From: Cupriavidus sp. D39 | Lineage (GTDB): Bacteria; Pseudomonadota; Gammaproteobacteria; Burkholderiales; Burkholderiaceae | DNA: 64,000 nucleotides | Direction of reading: 5' to 3' | Assembly: GCF_026627925.1 (NCBI RefSeq) | Contig: NZ_JAPNLE010000009.1 | Span: 4,340,001-4,404,000, forward strand | Part shown: piece after piece, positions 18,632-29,392 of the stretch | How the letters are laid out: each line of letters opens with the position of its first letter | Position numbering within the stretch: the first letter of the stretch is position 1 | The notes under the pieces: model-generated | Told to the model about the DNA's origin: nothing | The model's database searches: none | What the model saw: the letters and a program-made list of their open reading frames with translations, nothing else | Translations under genes and position numbers: made by a program

Positions 18632-20407
18632 ATGCGTAAGAACCAAACGCTCGCCGGAGCGCTCTCCTCGCCCGCCCGACGGGCGCGCCTCATGTCTTCC
18701 AGGCCTCCCGGGGGCCTTGGCCGCCGCTCGCTCGCGGCGCTGCTGGCGCTGACGGTCGCGCTGCCCGCTTGGCCCCAGCAACGCCTGCTGCTGAACGACC
18801 CCACGCGTACCGCGGCGGCGGCGGCTGCCGCGCCGGAGAGCGACAGCCGCGACGGCGGCGACCAGGTCTATGACAACCTGAACCGCAGCGTGAAGGCGGG
18901 GCAGAAATCCGATTTTGGCCTGCGCAGCAACAACACCGTGGTGGAGACCTCCGGCGTGCAGCTGCCCGACCTGGGCGATCCGTCCACCGCGTCCCTCACG
19001 CCCGACATGGAGCGGCGCCTGGGCGACCGCATCATGCGCGAGATCCGGCGCGATCCGGACTACGTGTCCGACGCGCTGCTGGCCGACTACCTGAACGCGC
19101 TTGGCTATCGCCTGGTGCAGGCGGCGCGCCGGCAAAACATCTCCGGCTCCACCGGCGCCGGCACCTTTGCCACGGGCTTTGAGCTGTTCGCGGTGCGCGA
19201 CCGCAGCATCAACGCTTTTGCGTTGCCCGGCGGGTATATCGGTGTGCACACCGGCCTGCTGGTGCAGTCCGATACCGAATCCGAGCTGGCCTCGGTGCTG
19301 GGGCACGAAATCGGCCACGTGATGCAGCGGCATATCGCGCGCGGCATCACCACGCAGGACCAGTCGATGTGGATCGCGCTGGCCTCGATGGTGCTGGCCG
19401 GGCTGGCCGCCACCAAGAGCGGCGACGCGGCCGCGGCGCTGGCCATGGGCGGGCAGGCTGCGGCGGTGTCCAACCAGCTGTCTTTCTCGCGCGGCGCCGA
19501 GCGCGAGGCCGACCGGGTCGGCTTCCAGATCATGACCGCGGCGGGGTTTGACCCCCAGGGCATGCCCGACTTCTTCAAGCGGCTGCAGCGCGTGGTGGGG
19601 ATTTCGGAGAGCTCGATGCCGTCGTATGTGCGCACCCACCCGCTTACCTCCGAGCGGATCGCCGACATGCAGGACCGCGTAAGCCATGTGGCCGTGCGCC
19701 GCGTGGCGAGCACGCCCGAGTATGAGTTCGCGCGGATGCGCTCCCGCATCCTGCAGGAAACCACGCCGAGCGATCTGCAGAACGCGCGCGCGGCGCTACA
19801 GGCGCAGCTGGCGGCAGCCTCGCCGGCGCGGCTGCCTGCGCTTTACTACGGCATCGCGTTCGCCGAGCAGCGGCTGGGCCGCAACGCCGCGGCCGAGCAG
19901 TCGCTGGCCGAAGCCCGCCGCTTCTACGGCACGATCCCAAGCGCTACCTCGGGCAGCCCCATGCTGGATGTGATGGCGATCGAGCTGGCGCGCGCGCAGG
20001 GACGCCAGCAGGACGCGCTGAACCAGGCGGTGGCGTCGATGAAGGCGTTCCCGTTGTCGCACGCGGTGGCACTGAGCTATGCCGCGACCTTGCTCGGCGC
20101 CGGCCGGATGGACCAGGCAGTGACCTTCCTGCGCGAGCGCACGCGCGAGGAGATCGCCCGCTCCGAGTGGTGGGACATGCTGGCGCGGGCCTACGCCGCG
20201 CAGGGCCGGCGCGTGCAGCAGCACCAGGCGCTGGCGGAGAAATACGCGGTGGATGGCGCCTACCAGGCCGCCATCGAGCAGTTGCAGATCGCGCGCAAGG
20301 CGGGCGACGGCGATTTCTACACGCTGTCGGAAGTCGATGCGCGGCTGCACCAGCTGGAGCGCCAGTACCGCGAGGAAAAGCAGGACAACAAGGGCATGCC
20401 TAACTGA
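18632..20407 (+). CDS. Periplasmic M48-family metalloprotease with TPR-like tail (BepA-like)
   Basis: The 591-residue product has an N-terminal signal region ([19 protein letters not shown]), a zinc-protease domain with HEIGH at residues 225-229 and the third ligand in READRVG near residue 292, and an alpha-helical TPR-like C-terminal half. This is the layout of BepA/YfgC, a periplasmic protease-chaperone in outer-membrane protein quality control. An alternative start is the Met at residue 21. The distal half contains [15 protein letters not shown] and [14 protein letters not shown] repeats typical of TPR helices. The frame is intact throughout. Confidence 0.88.
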   Translation: MRKNQTLAGALSSPARRARLMSSRPPGGLGRRSLAALLALTVALPAWPQQRLLLNDPTRTAAAAAAAPESDSRDGGDQVYDNLNRSVKAGQKSDFGLRSNNTVVETSGVQLPDLGDPSTASLTPDMERRLGDRIMREIRRDPDYVSDALLADYLNALGYRLVQAARRQNISGSTGAGTFATGFELFAVRDRSINAFALPGGYIGVHTGLLVQSDTESELASVLGHEIGHVMQRHIARGITTQDQSMWIALASMVLAGLAATKSGDAAAALAMGGQAAAVSNQLSFSRGAEREADRVGFQIMTAAGFDPQGMPDFFKRLQRVVGISESSMPSYVRTHPLTSERIADMQDRVSHVAVRRVASTPEYEFARMRSRILQETTPSDLQNARAALQAQLAAASPARLPALYYGIAFAEQRLGRNAAAEQSLAEARRFYGTIPSATSGSPMLDVMAIELARAQGRQQDALNQAVASMKAFPLSHAVALSYAATLLGAGRMDQAVTFLRERTREEIARSEWWDMLARAYAAQGRRVQQHQALAEKYAVDGAYQAAIEQLQIARKAGDGDFYTLSEVDARLHQLERQYREEKQDNKGMPN

Positions 20408-20432
20408 CGCGATGGCGCACTGGCGCCGTCAC

Positions 20433-21026
20433 TCAGGCAGCCTGTTCCCCCGCGGGCGGTTGCGGCTGGCGCACAAAGCCGTAGCGCGCCGGCACTTCGT
20501 CCTCTGCGATCGGCTCGACCTGCACGTCGGTGCCGTTGAAATGAAACACGCCGAGGTTGCCGCCGCAGGCCTCGCCGTGCCAGGTGCAGGCGCTGCTGAA
20601 GCCATCGAGATCATGGTCGTGCAGGAGCGCGGCCTGCAGGCCGCCGCCGCTCTCGCCCTCCACCGTGCCCGCCAGCACCACATTGCCGTGCTCGTCCGCA
20701 TGGCAGCCATGCAGCGTGAAGGCACGCTGCGAGCTGGTGTGCAGCTTGCCCTGGTGCAGCCGCACGATCCACGGCGCATAGGCCAGCGACACGAACACGC
20801 GCTGCGGGCCGTTCTGGAAATACCAGGCGCCGCGTTCGTCGCGCTGGTAGTTCCGCTCGATAAAGGCGATCAGCGCCTCGTGGCGGATCGGGTCGCCGGA
20901 CAGGCCGTGCTGCTGGGCGTACTCGTTGCGTATGCGCCATTGCCCACGCCGGTCCAGCGCCAGCCAGCCGTAGCAGTTGGGTACGTTGGGCCAGCGGGCC
21001 ATGGCTTGCTTGACTGTCTCATCCAT
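20433..21026 (-). CDS. Conserved hypothetical protein of Burkholderiaceae (possibly DUF2946 type)
   Basis: This 197-residue soluble protein begins MDETVKQAMARWPNVPNCYGWLALD in outline and continues with RRGQWRIRNEY, RHEALIAFIERNY, RGAWYFQNGPQRVFVSLAYAPW and, later, FTLHGCHADEHGNVVLAGT. The repeated W-Y-F motif stretches suggest a beta-rich fold. I remember similar proteins labelled DUF2946 family but am not sure of the label, and no function is known to me. GGAGGCACC precedes the ATG at 21026; the longer frame has no ribosome site. It has no signal peptide or membrane helix. Confidence 0.6.
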   Translation of the reverse strand: MDETVKQAMARWPNVPNCYGWLALDRRGQWRIRNEYAQQHGLSGDPIRHEALIAFIERNYQRDERGAWYFQNGPQRVFVSLAYAPWIVRLHQGKLHTSSQRAFTLHGCHADEHGNVVLAGTVEGESGGGLQAALLHDHDLDGFSSACTWHGEACGGNLGVFHFNGTDVQVEPIAEDEVPARYGFVRQPQPPAGEQAA

Positions 21027-21126
21027 CTTCGGTGCCTCCTTGCGGGACCGCCCGTGCCCGGGCACCCCGCTCGCATTCGTTCTGGCGACGCCTGTTGCGC
21101 AGGCGCGGCCCGCACTCTCCGTGGCC

Positions 21127-22194
21127 TTAAGCCACGGCGTCGAAAAACCGCAGCATGCGCGCTGGCAGCCACTCGATATGCCCCGCATAGGGTAGCAACG
21201 GCAGGGCGCGCAGCCCATCTTCGCGCGGTGTCATGAAACCGACGTGACCACCATGCTCGGGCTGCTCCAGCCAGACCTGCGGGCTGACCTCGGCGGGGCC
21301 CGGCAGGTGGCGCGCCGGCAGGAAGGGGTCGTTGCGCGCGTTGAGCACCAGCGTGGGCACTTTGATTTCGCCGAGCACCGGCTTGCTGGATGCGCGCGCC
21401 CAGTAGTCATCAGTATCGCGAAAGCCGTGCAGCGGCGCCGTCACGATATTGTCGAACGCGTACAGGTCGCGGCTGGCGAGCATGGCCTCGCGGTCGAACA
21501 GCCCGGGATACTGGCTCAGCTTGGCCAGCGACTTGCGTTTCAGGGTTTGCAGGAACATGCGCGTGTACAGCATGTTGAAGCCCTGCGACAGCGCCGCGCC
21601 GCCGCCGGCCAGGTCCAGCGGGGCCGAGACCGATGCCGCCGCGCTGATAAAGCCCGCGGCGCTGCCTTGTTCGCCGAGCAGGCGCAGCAGGGCATTGCCG
21701 CCGAGCGAAATGCCTACCACCAGCAGCTTGCGCCCGTGGCCGCAATATTGGCGGTGCAGACGTTCCAGGATCCAGTGGAGTTCCTCGGCGTCGCCGGAGT
21801 GATAGAAGCGCGGCGCCAGGTTCAGCTCGCCCGAGCAGCCGCGAAAGTGCGGAATCACGCCCTGCCAGCCGCGCGCCGCCAGCGCATGCATCAGGGCCTG
21901 CGCGTAATGGCTGCCGGAGTCGCCTTCCAGGCCATGGAACATCACCAGCAGCGGGGTATCGGGCGTGACCGGGTGCGTGGTCCAGTCCAGGTCGACGAAG
22001 TCGTCGTCCGGGGCGGTCCAGCGCTCGCGCTTGAAGCTGACGCGCGGCGGGCGCTGCGCGAAGCGCGCCGGGATGATGGTCTGCGCATGGCCGCCGGCGA
22101 GCCACCAGGGCATGCGGCGGCCGCCGCCGAACGCGGAGGCGGCGCGGATGTCGTCCGGTGCGGGCCGGTGGTGCGAAGGCGGAAGCTGGCTCAT
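21127..22194 (-). CDS. YheT-family alpha/beta hydrolase
   Basis: The 355-residue hydrolase has the nucleophile elbow VVGISLGGNALL, the acid in LVLNARNDPFLP and the catalytic His in EHGGHVGF. The N-terminal PWWLAGGHAQTIIPARF and the FHGLEGDSGSHYA block with the oxyanion region are typical of the YheT branch (predicted esterases; the physiological substrate is unknown). It is cytoplasmic. The next leftward gene begins 101 bases after its stop. The start at 22194 gives the usual length. Confidence 0.88.
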   Translation of the reverse strand: MSQLPPSHHRPAPDDIRAASAFGGGRRMPWWLAGGHAQTIIPARFAQRPPRVSFKRERWTAPDDDFVDLDWTTHPVTPDTPLLVMFHGLEGDSGSHYAQALMHALAARGWQGVIPHFRGCSGELNLAPRFYHSGDAEELHWILERLHRQYCGHGRKLLVVGISLGGNALLRLLGEQGSAAGFISAAASVSAPLDLAGGGAALSQGFNMLYTRMFLQTLKRKSLAKLSQYPGLFDREAMLASRDLYAFDNIVTAPLHGFRDTDDYWARASSKPVLGEIKVPTLVLNARNDPFLPARHLPGPAEVSPQVWLEQPEHGGHVGFMTPREDGLRALPLLPYAGHIEWLPARMLRFFDAVA

Positions 22195-22264
22195 GCCTGC
22201 AAGGCTTTAGGCGATCATGCGACGCGCGCACGGGCTGGCCGGCCCGTGCGCGCTGCGTCCAATC

Positions 22265-22705
22265 CTAGTGGAGGGCCTGGCCTGGCGCCGTGCTCACGGT
22301 CGCGACCTGGGCAGCGTTGGCCGGGCTGCAATGGATGTGCGCCAGGCGCCAGCCCTCGTGGTTCTGCATCAGGACATAGGTGGTGTGCACGTAGAGGTCG
22401 GCTTCGACGCGGTCGTCGCCAAAGCGCAGGGCTTCGGTCACGTCGAAGATGGCGACGCCCATCGAGGTATGGCTGCTGGTCTCGATCACGTCGATCAGCA
22501 CCGGCTGTACGTCCAGCAACTGCGCGAAGGCCTGGCGCAGGTGCTCGTGGCCGATCAGGCGCTGGCCGTCCGGCATCACGCAGGTAACCGAGTCTTCATC
22601 CAGCCACAGGCGCAGCGCGCCGTCGGCATCGCGCAGCTTCATGGCCTCGCGAAAGGCTTCGACGATGTCTTCGGCGGAATCGAACAGGCGGGCAAAACGC
22701 GGCAT
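22265..22705 (-). CDS. SnoaL/NTF2-like domain protein
   Basis: The 146-residue product fits the cone-shaped NTF2-like fold: FDSAEDIVEAFREAMKLRD helix, the LRLWLDEDSVTCVMPDGQRL strand pair, and the C-terminal strands GWRLAHIHCSPA. Members of this branch (YybH/SnoaL-like) include small ketosteroid-isomerase relatives; catalysis cannot be inferred. The start at 22705 (MPRFARLFDS) fits relatives. waaF lies upstream on the same strand, 57 bases away. Confidence 0.75.
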   Translation of the reverse strand: MPRFARLFDSAEDIVEAFREAMKLRDADGALRLWLDEDSVTCVMPDGQRLIGHEHLRQAFAQLLDVQPVLIDVIETSSHTSMGVAIFDVTEALRFGDDRVEADLYVHTTYVLMQNHEGWRLAHIHCSPANAAQVATVSTAPGQALH

Positions 22706-22762
22706 GGTGGACTGGGCTCAGGGATTCGTTGGCCGGATAAACACGAACGGCGGGTCAGCGCT

Positions 22763-23784
22763 TCAGGCCCGGTGCAGGAGCTTGCGCAGCTCCACAAACA
22801 CCATTTCGGGCTCGATGTCCTTCAGGCAGCGCAGGTGGCCAAGCGGGCACTCGCGCTTGAAGCACGGACTGCATTCGAGCTGCAGCCACATGATACTCGC
22901 AGCCTGCGACAGCGGGGGTGTATGGCGCGGGTCACTGGAGCCAAACACCGCCACCTGCGGCCGGTTCAGCGCTGCGGTGACGTGCATCAGGCCGGAGTCG
23001 TTGCAGACAGCCGCTTCCGACATGGCCAGCAGGTCCACGGCATCGTCCAGCGAGGTCTGGCCGCACAGGTTGCGCACGAAGGGCGCGCCCTTGGCGATCT
23101 CGTCGGCGATCTCGGCGTCCTTGGGCGAGCCCAGGGTGATCATCTGCGCATACGGGAACGAGCGCTTGAGCATCTGCGCGAGCTCGGCGAAGTGCGCGGC
23201 CGGCCAGCGCTTGGCGGGGCCAAACTCCGCGCCCGGGCAGAAGGCGATCAGGCGCGTCTGCGGGGCAATGCCGAAGCGCTCCGCGGTCTTGGCCATGCGC
23301 ACCGGGTCGGTCCGCAGCCGCGGCTCGGGCAGGTTCTCCGGCAGGCGGGCGCCGGGCTTGAGCGCCAGCCGCGCGTAGTGCTCCACCATGGGCGGGCGCT
23401 GGTCGCGGGGCGGATTGCCATGGCGGATATTGAGCAGGCCGAAGCGGGCTTCGCCGCGATAGCCGACGCGCAGCGGGATGCCGGCCAGCCAGGGGATCAG
23501 CGCGGACTTGAGCGAGTTCGGCAGCACATAGGCCGCGTCGTAGCCTTCGTTCTTGAGCTGCTGGGAGAACATCAGCCGTGCCGAGAGCTGCAGCTTGCCG
23601 TGCGCCAGTTCGCTGGGGAAGACCTGGTGGATCTCGGGCATGCGGGCCAGCACCGGCGCCACCCATTTAGGGGCGAGGGCGTCGATCTGCAGGCGCGGAT
23701 GGCGCGCTTTCATGAGGGTGAAGAGCGGCTGCGCCATCAGGGCGTCGCCGATCCAGTTGGGGGCGATGACGAGGGCTTTTTCAT
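22763..23784 (-). CDS. waaF: Lipopolysaccharide heptosyltransferase II (start displaced by a one-base frame break)
   Basis: WaaF adds the second L-glycero-D-manno-heptose to the lipopolysaccharide inner core on the cytoplasmic side. The GT9-family body is clear: ALVIAPNWIGDALMAQPLF, PNSLKSALIPWLAGI, FCPGAEFGPAKRWP, AVCNDSGLMHVTAAL and a FGSSDPRHTPP block. In the written frame the body has no start codon at the proper place. The expected MKKALVIAPNW start appears if one A is added to the five-base run (TTTTT at 23777-23781, read on the other strand). The ATG is at 23784. The in-frame extension upstream to 23893 is probably spurious. Confidence 0.88.
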
Positions 23785-23905
23785 GAATGGGGCGCTGCCG
23801 GAAGGGTTGGCGTGGCGCAAGCTGCGCGCGCCACGCACGCCAACGCGCCGGCGCGCCGCATGGCGGGCCGGAGCATCGGGGTGGTGCGGTCAAGCGTGGG
23901 CCGTG

Positions 23906-24100
23906 TCAGTGGTGACCCTTGATCACGGTGCCGGGCTTGAGCTTGTAGACGGTACCGCAGTACGGGCACTTCACCTCGCCGGTGTCGGTCACGTCGAGGA
24001 AGACGCGCGGATGGTAGTTCCAGGTCGGCGTGTTGCCGGTGGGGCAGTGCAGCGGAAGGTCTTCCGCGCCGATTTCGATCAGGGAGGCGGTTTGCGTCAT
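23906..24100 (-). CDS. CHCC zinc-finger protein
   Basis: The 64-residue protein has the zf-CHCC pattern: C19, H30, C45 and C48, the last two in KCPYCGTVYKL. The family is related to the NDUFS6 accessory subunit of mitochondrial complex I and is predicted to bind zinc; its bacterial role is unclear. It sits between ilvE and waaF on the same strand, an order familiar from other Burkholderiaceae. Confidence 0.88.
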   Translation of the reverse strand: MTQTASLIEIGAEDLPLHCPTGNTPTWNYHPRVFLDVTDTGEVKCPYCGTVYKLKPGTVIKGHH

Positions 24101-24205
24101 GGTGTTGCGGGGATGGTTTTAGTCTTTAGTCTTTTGTATGGACTGAAGTATGACTGGTTAAGCGGTTCGTGATTGCCTGGCGAGTTTCCGGGTTCCGGGG
24201 TGGTT

Positions 24206-25126
24206 TCAGACCACGGTCAGCCAGTGCTTGTATTGCTCATTGGTGCCGCCGACCGCCGAGAAGAAGGCGTCCTGCACGCGCTTGGTCACCGGGCCGCGGC
24301 GGCCTTCTCCGATCACGCGGTCGTCGAGCTCGCGGATCGGCGTGACTTCGGCCGCGGTGCCGGTGAAGAAGGCCTCGTCCGAGCAGTACACCTCGTCGCG
24401 GGTGATGCGCTTCTCGCGCACCTCGATGCCGAGATCGCGGGCGATGGTGAGGATGGCGTCGCGGGTGATGCCGTCCAGGCACGAGGCCAGGTCAGGCGTA
24501 TAGATCACGCCGTCGCGCACCACGAACACGTTCTCGCCCGAGCCTTCGCTGACGTAACCTTCGGTATCCAGCAGCAGGGCTTCGTCGTAGCCCATGCTGG
24601 TGGCTTCCTGGTTGGCCAGGATCGAGTTGATGTAGTAGCCGCTGGCCTTGGCCCGCACCAGCGACACATTGACGTGGTGGCGGGTGAAGGAAGAGGTCTT
24701 GACGCGGATGCCGCGCTCCAGGCCTTCCTCGCCAAGGTAGGCGCCCCACGGCCACGCGGCAATGGCCACGTGGATGGTGTTGCCCCTGGCCGAGACGCCC
24801 ATTTTTTCCGAGCCGATCCAGACCAGCGGGCGGATGTAGCAGGACTCGAGCTGGTTGGCCTTCACCACCTCGCGTTGCGCCGCTTCCAGCGTAGCCGCGT
24901 CGAACGGCATCTGCATCTGGAAGATCTTGGCCGAGTTGAACAGGCGGCGGGTGTGCTCCTTGAGGCGGAAGATCGCGGTGCCGGCCGGCGTCTTGTAGGC
25001 GCGTACGCCCTCGAACACGCCCATGCCGTAATGCAAGGTATGGGTCAGCACATGGATCTTGGCGTCACGCCATTCGATCAACTTGCCGTCCATCCAGATT
25101 TTTCCGTCGCGATCCGCCATCGACAT
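24206..25126 (-). CDS. ilvE: Branched-chain amino acid aminotransferase
   Basis: IlvE is the PLP enzyme that makes leucine, isoleucine and valine from their keto acids with glutamate as amino donor. The 306-residue class IV aminotransferase has the PLP lysine K160 in LVRAKASGYY, then EALLLDTEGYVSEGSGEN, GITRDAILTIA and FFTGTAAEVTPIRELD, all conserved. The ATG at 25126 has GGGAGAGAACC upstream; the longer frame to 25306 runs into the divergent gene's start region. The SNF2-type gene begins 112 bases away in the opposite direction. Confidence 0.96.
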   Translation of the reverse strand: MSMADRDGKIWMDGKLIEWRDAKIHVLTHTLHYGMGVFEGVRAYKTPAGTAIFRLKEHTRRLFNSAKIFQMQMPFDAATLEAAQREVVKANQLESCYIRPLVWIGSEKMGVSARGNTIHVAIAAWPWGAYLGEEGLERGIRVKTSSFTRHHVNVSLVRAKASGYYINSILANQEATSMGYDEALLLDTEGYVSEGSGENVFVVRDGVIYTPDLASCLDGITRDAILTIARDLGIEVREKRITRDEVYCSDEAFFTGTAAEVTPIRELDDRVIGEGRRGPVTKRVQDAFFSAVGGTNEQYKHWLTVV

Positions 25127-25237
25127 GGTTCTCTCCCTGAGCGCCGTCAGCAATGCAAAAAAGACATTGTAAACCCCGGGACCCCCTGTGCCAACGCGGC
25201 CGCGGGTCCGCGGGGGTCTAAAATCGTCACATTGTGT

Positions 25238-28200
25238 ATGCCGCCACTGCCACCTGTGACCCTGCCGCCGTCGTCCGGACCTATCGCCTTCCACCTCGAT
25301 CCGCATGGGTCCAGGCGTGCTGCGCAGTTGCGCGAGATGCTGTTCTCGGGGGCTGCGCAGGCGGAGATCGACGCCCTGGTGGCGCCGTGGGAGATAGGTC
25401 CCAGCCTGCCCCGCATCCTGCTGTCCGTGGCGTATGGGAACGACGATCCCGCAGCGCTCGAACGCGTGGCGCCGCCGTGGCGATGGCGCATCCTGCAGGC
25501 GGCGCTGAATGCGCTGTGCGCTGACTGGGACCCGCGCCTGCGGCCTTACCTCGACTATCTGGCTGCCATGCAGGCGGGGCGGGCCGCCGAATTCGCGGCG
25601 CTTCCGGCTTCATTGCGCGCGGCGTTCGCAGAAGGCTTGCTGTACGGCGAAGAGCGCCAGCGTGCGATGGCGGCGGTGGCGCCTTCTGCCACGTCCGCCC
25701 CGGATGCTCCGGATGCCGCGCCGGGCAACGGTTTCGGGCCGGCGCTGCGCGCCTTCGCCGAGGTCGGGGACGGCGACTGGGCGGCCGCGCAGGCGGGGTT
25801 CGAGACCGCGCTCAGGCGCCTCAGGGCGCAGCTCGGCCGGCGCACCGGATTGCTGCCGGCTGCGCTGGCGCCTTACTACCCGCTGTCGTTGCTGGCCCAA
25901 CGCACGCCCGCCCACCTCGAACAAGCCCGCAAGTTCTGCCAGGCGGAAGCGGGCACGCGCAACCCGGAGCCCACCGAGCGCTGGGGGCTGTGGTGCCACG
26001 TGCTGGCGGTGCATAAGGGTGAAGCGCGCCTGGACGAAGCCGCGTTCGAATTGCGCCCCGAGGTGCCGCCGCTCGCGCAGTTCTGGCGCGTGCTGCTGCG
26101 CGCATGGGCCGGCGATGTGGCGCAGGCCAGCGGCCGGCGCCAGCCGGCTGCCGCCCGTGCCGAAGCCATCGCGGCCCTGCGCGAGCGCCTGCAGGCCTGC
26201 GGCCATCACTGGTTCAACCAGCAACTGGACGCCGCCCTGGCGCTTGAAGCCGGCGAACCCGTGCCGGAAACCTTCTTCGCCGGCCAGCGCCAGGAAAGCT
26301 GGCGGCTTGCGCTCGAGGCTTTGCAAGCCCTCGCGGGCGAGACGCGCGCGCCCGACGGCGCCAGCGCCAGCCGCCTGCTGTGGGCGTTGACCATCGACGC
26401 CGATGGCGCGGTCGGCACCATCGAGCCGCTCGAGCAGCAGCGCGGCCCGCGCGGCTGGAACAAGCCGCGTCCCGTGCCGCTGGCCCGCCTGGCCGAAGAC
26501 GACCGGCTCGAGCCGTGGGACGCCCGCGTGGCCCGTGCGGTTCGTCGCGACCAGTCCTATCACCGGCGCTACGTGCTCGATCGCGCCGCCGCCATGCTGG
26601 CGCTGGTCGGGCATCCGGGCGTGGTGCTGGCGCAGACCCCCGAGCAGACGCTGGAAGTGGTGGAGGGCGCGCCCACGCTGGAAGTGGTGCGCCAGGGCGG
26701 CCGCTATACCTTGCGGGTCTCGCCCCGGTGCGCGAGGCCCCGGCGATGGACAGCTTCCTGCCCGCCGGCAGCCGCGCCGATGCCGAAGCCTTGCGCCAGA
26801 TCACCGTGCTGCGCGAAGGCTCGCAGCGCCTGCGCGTGATCCGGCTCACGCCGGCGCAGCAGGGCGCGGCGCAACTGATCGCCGACGGGCTGGCCGTGCC
26901 GGCCGAGGCGCACGCCCAGCTCGACGCCACGCTGCGCGCGCTGTCGGGGCATTTCCAGGTGCACTCCGACCATGATGGCAGCGCCCGCGAGCTCGAGACC
27001 GAGAGCCGGCTGCGCGCCGAACTATCGCCGCTGGGCGAAGGCCTGGCCCTGCGGCTGGTGGTCACCCCGCTGGGCCCGCTCGGGCCGCGGCTGGCCCCGG
27101 GCAACGGGCGCGAGCGCCTGATGGCGGCGGTCAAGGGGAAAGCCTGGCCACGGTGCGCGAGCTCAAGGCCGAGCTGGCCCACGTGGCCGAGGTCTTCGAC
27201 GCGCTGCCCTTCCTGGTGCCGCGCTCGCCGGAAAGCGGCGAATACGACTGGACCCTGGCCGACCCGGAGGAAGCCTTGTCGGTGGTCGAGCAGTTGCCCG
27301 GGCTGCCCGGCGTGCTGGCGGTGGAATGGCCCCGGGGCAAGGAAATCCGCGTGGTGGGGGCCGACATCCCCCAACTGGCGGTGCACATCGAAACCGAGAG
27401 CGAATGGTTCAAGCTGGTCGGCGAGCTGAGCGTGGCCGAGGGGCTGGTGCTGCAGCTCGGCCAGTTGCTGGCCTGGGCCGGCAGCCATGCCGGGCGCTTC
27501 ATGCCGATGGGGCAGGGTGTCTATGTGGCGCTCACGCGCAGCCTGCGCGCGCGGTTGCGCGACCTGGCGAGCGTGGCGCACAACGTGCCCGACGGCATCA
27601 AGGTGCCGCTGATGGCGGCGCCCTGGCTGGACGACGTGCTGGCCGGCGCGGGCATCGACCCCGACCAGCATTTCCGCCAGCGCGTGGCGCGGCTGCGCCG
27701 GGCGCGCAATAGCGACGCGGTGTTGCCGCCCAACCTGGCCGCCGAGCTGCGGCCCTACCAGGAAGACGGTTACCGCTGGGCCATGTCGCTGGCCGAGGCC
27801 GGCTTTGGCGCCTGCCTGGCCGACGACATGGGGCTGGGCAAGACGCTGCAAGCGCTGGCGGTGATGCTAGCGCGTGCCGACGGCGGCGCCGCGCTGGTGA
27901 TCACGCCGACCTCGGTGTGCGGCAACTGGGCCGAGGAAGCAAGGCGCTTCGCGCCGACGCTGCGCGTGCACATCTACGCCGAGGGCGAGCGCGCGGCCTT
28001 GCTGGACCAGGCCGGGCCGCATGACGTGGTGATCGTCTCTTACACGTTGCTGCTGCAGGCGCGCGACGCCTTCTGCCAGCGCGAGTGGCACACGGTGGTG
28101 GCCGACGAGGCGCAGGCGTTCAAGAACGCCGCCACCAAGCGCTCGCAGGCGGTGTTCGAGCTGCGGGCCGATTTCCGCATGGCGCTGTCGGGCACGCCGG

Positions 28201-29186
28201 TGGAAAACCGGCTGGCCGAGCTGTGGTCGATCATGCGCTTTTGCAACCCCGGCCTGCTCGGCTCGCTGGTCCGTTTCAACGAGCACTTCGCGGTGCCGAT
28301 CGAGCGCAATGGCGTGCGCGAGGCGGCCCAGCGGCTGCGCCGCATGATCGCGCCGTTCGTCCTGCGCCGGACCAAGGCCCAGGTGCTGGACGAACTGCCG
28401 CCGCGCACCGAACTGGTGTTGCGCATCGAGCAGGACCCGATCGAGGCGGCCCACTACGAAGCGCTGCGCCGCCAGGCGCTGGCCGAAGCCGAGGCCGTGG
28501 TCAAAGGCCCGAAGGCTCGCAAGACCGCCGCCGGCCAGCCCGCGGCCGAGGCGCGCATCCATGTGCTGGCCCAACTGATGCGGATGCGCCGCGCCGCCTG
28601 CGACGCGCGCCTGGTCACGCCCGAGCTGGAACTGGAACTCGGGCAGGAGGGCGCCAAGGTGCGCGCTTTCGTGCAACTGGCGGGCGAGCTGGCTGCCAAC
28701 GGGCACAAGACGCTGGTCTTCAGCCAGTTCGTCGATTTCCTGCAGTTGCTGCGCCGGGGGCTCGATGCGGCCGGCCTCGCCTGGCAATACCTCGACGGCG
28801 CCACGCCGGCGGCCGAGCGCACGCGGCGCGTGGCAGCGTTCCAGGCCGGCGCGGGCGATGTCTTCCTGATCAGCCTGAAGGCGGGCGGCTTTGGCCTCAA
28901 CCTGACGGCTGCCGACTACGTGATCATCGCCGACCCCTGGTGGAACCCGGCGGCGGAGGACCAGGCCATGGGCCGCGCCCACCGCATCGGGCAGCAGCGC
29001 CCCGTGACGGTCTACCGCCTGATCAGCGCGGGCACCATCGAGGAACGCATCCTCACGCTGCATCACGGCAAGCGCGCGCTGGCCGATGGGATCCTGGAGG
29101 CGGGCGAGGACGGCGGGGCCGGCTTTACCGGCACGGCGGCAGCGCTGCCGGACATCGACGAACTGGTGGGGCTGCTGCGCAGCTAG
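25238..29186 (+). pseudogene. SNF2-family DNA helicase/ATPase, frameshifted twice as written
   Basis: Three successive frames encode one protein of about 1316 residues. Part 1 (25238 to about 26725) is an uncharacterised helical N-terminal region. Part 2 (about 26727-27135) begins APAMDSFLPAGSRADAEAL. Part 3 (about 27140-29186) is the Swi2/Snf2 motor: RPYQEDGYRWAM, Walker A ADDMGLGKT, DEAQ box, ALSGTPVENRLAELWSIM, then KTLVFSQFVDFL and motif VI MGRAHRIGQQRPVTVYRL. Adding one C to the run at 26723-26726 and one G to the run at 27135-27138 restores one frame. Such SNF2 proteins remodel or translocate on DNA or RNA; the bacterial roles are mostly unknown. Confidence 0.82.
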
Positions 29187-29392
29187 GGGCGCAAGGGGTG
29201 CTTCCGCCAGCCGGGTCGATCGGGATGGCACCGGGGTTCCGCCCCATGTCTGCTTATACCAACATGGCATACCTTCAAGCGAACTCCGTCGTTGGTAATG
29301 CGGCGGATCGTTGGTATCTTGCTGTCTTGGCCCGGGGCGCCAGACCCCGGCCGGCAGCCCCGACCCGCATTCTTTTTCTCGACGGTACCCCC

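Noticed and set aside
22763-23893. waaF starting at 23893
   Set aside because: The extra leader is basic and unconserved; the family start MKKALVIAPNW appears at 23784 after one base is restored.
25238-29186. A phage-defence island around the SNF2 gene
   Set aside because: The neighbours are ilvE, a Bug receptor and azlCD, with no nuclease, methylase or other defence partner.
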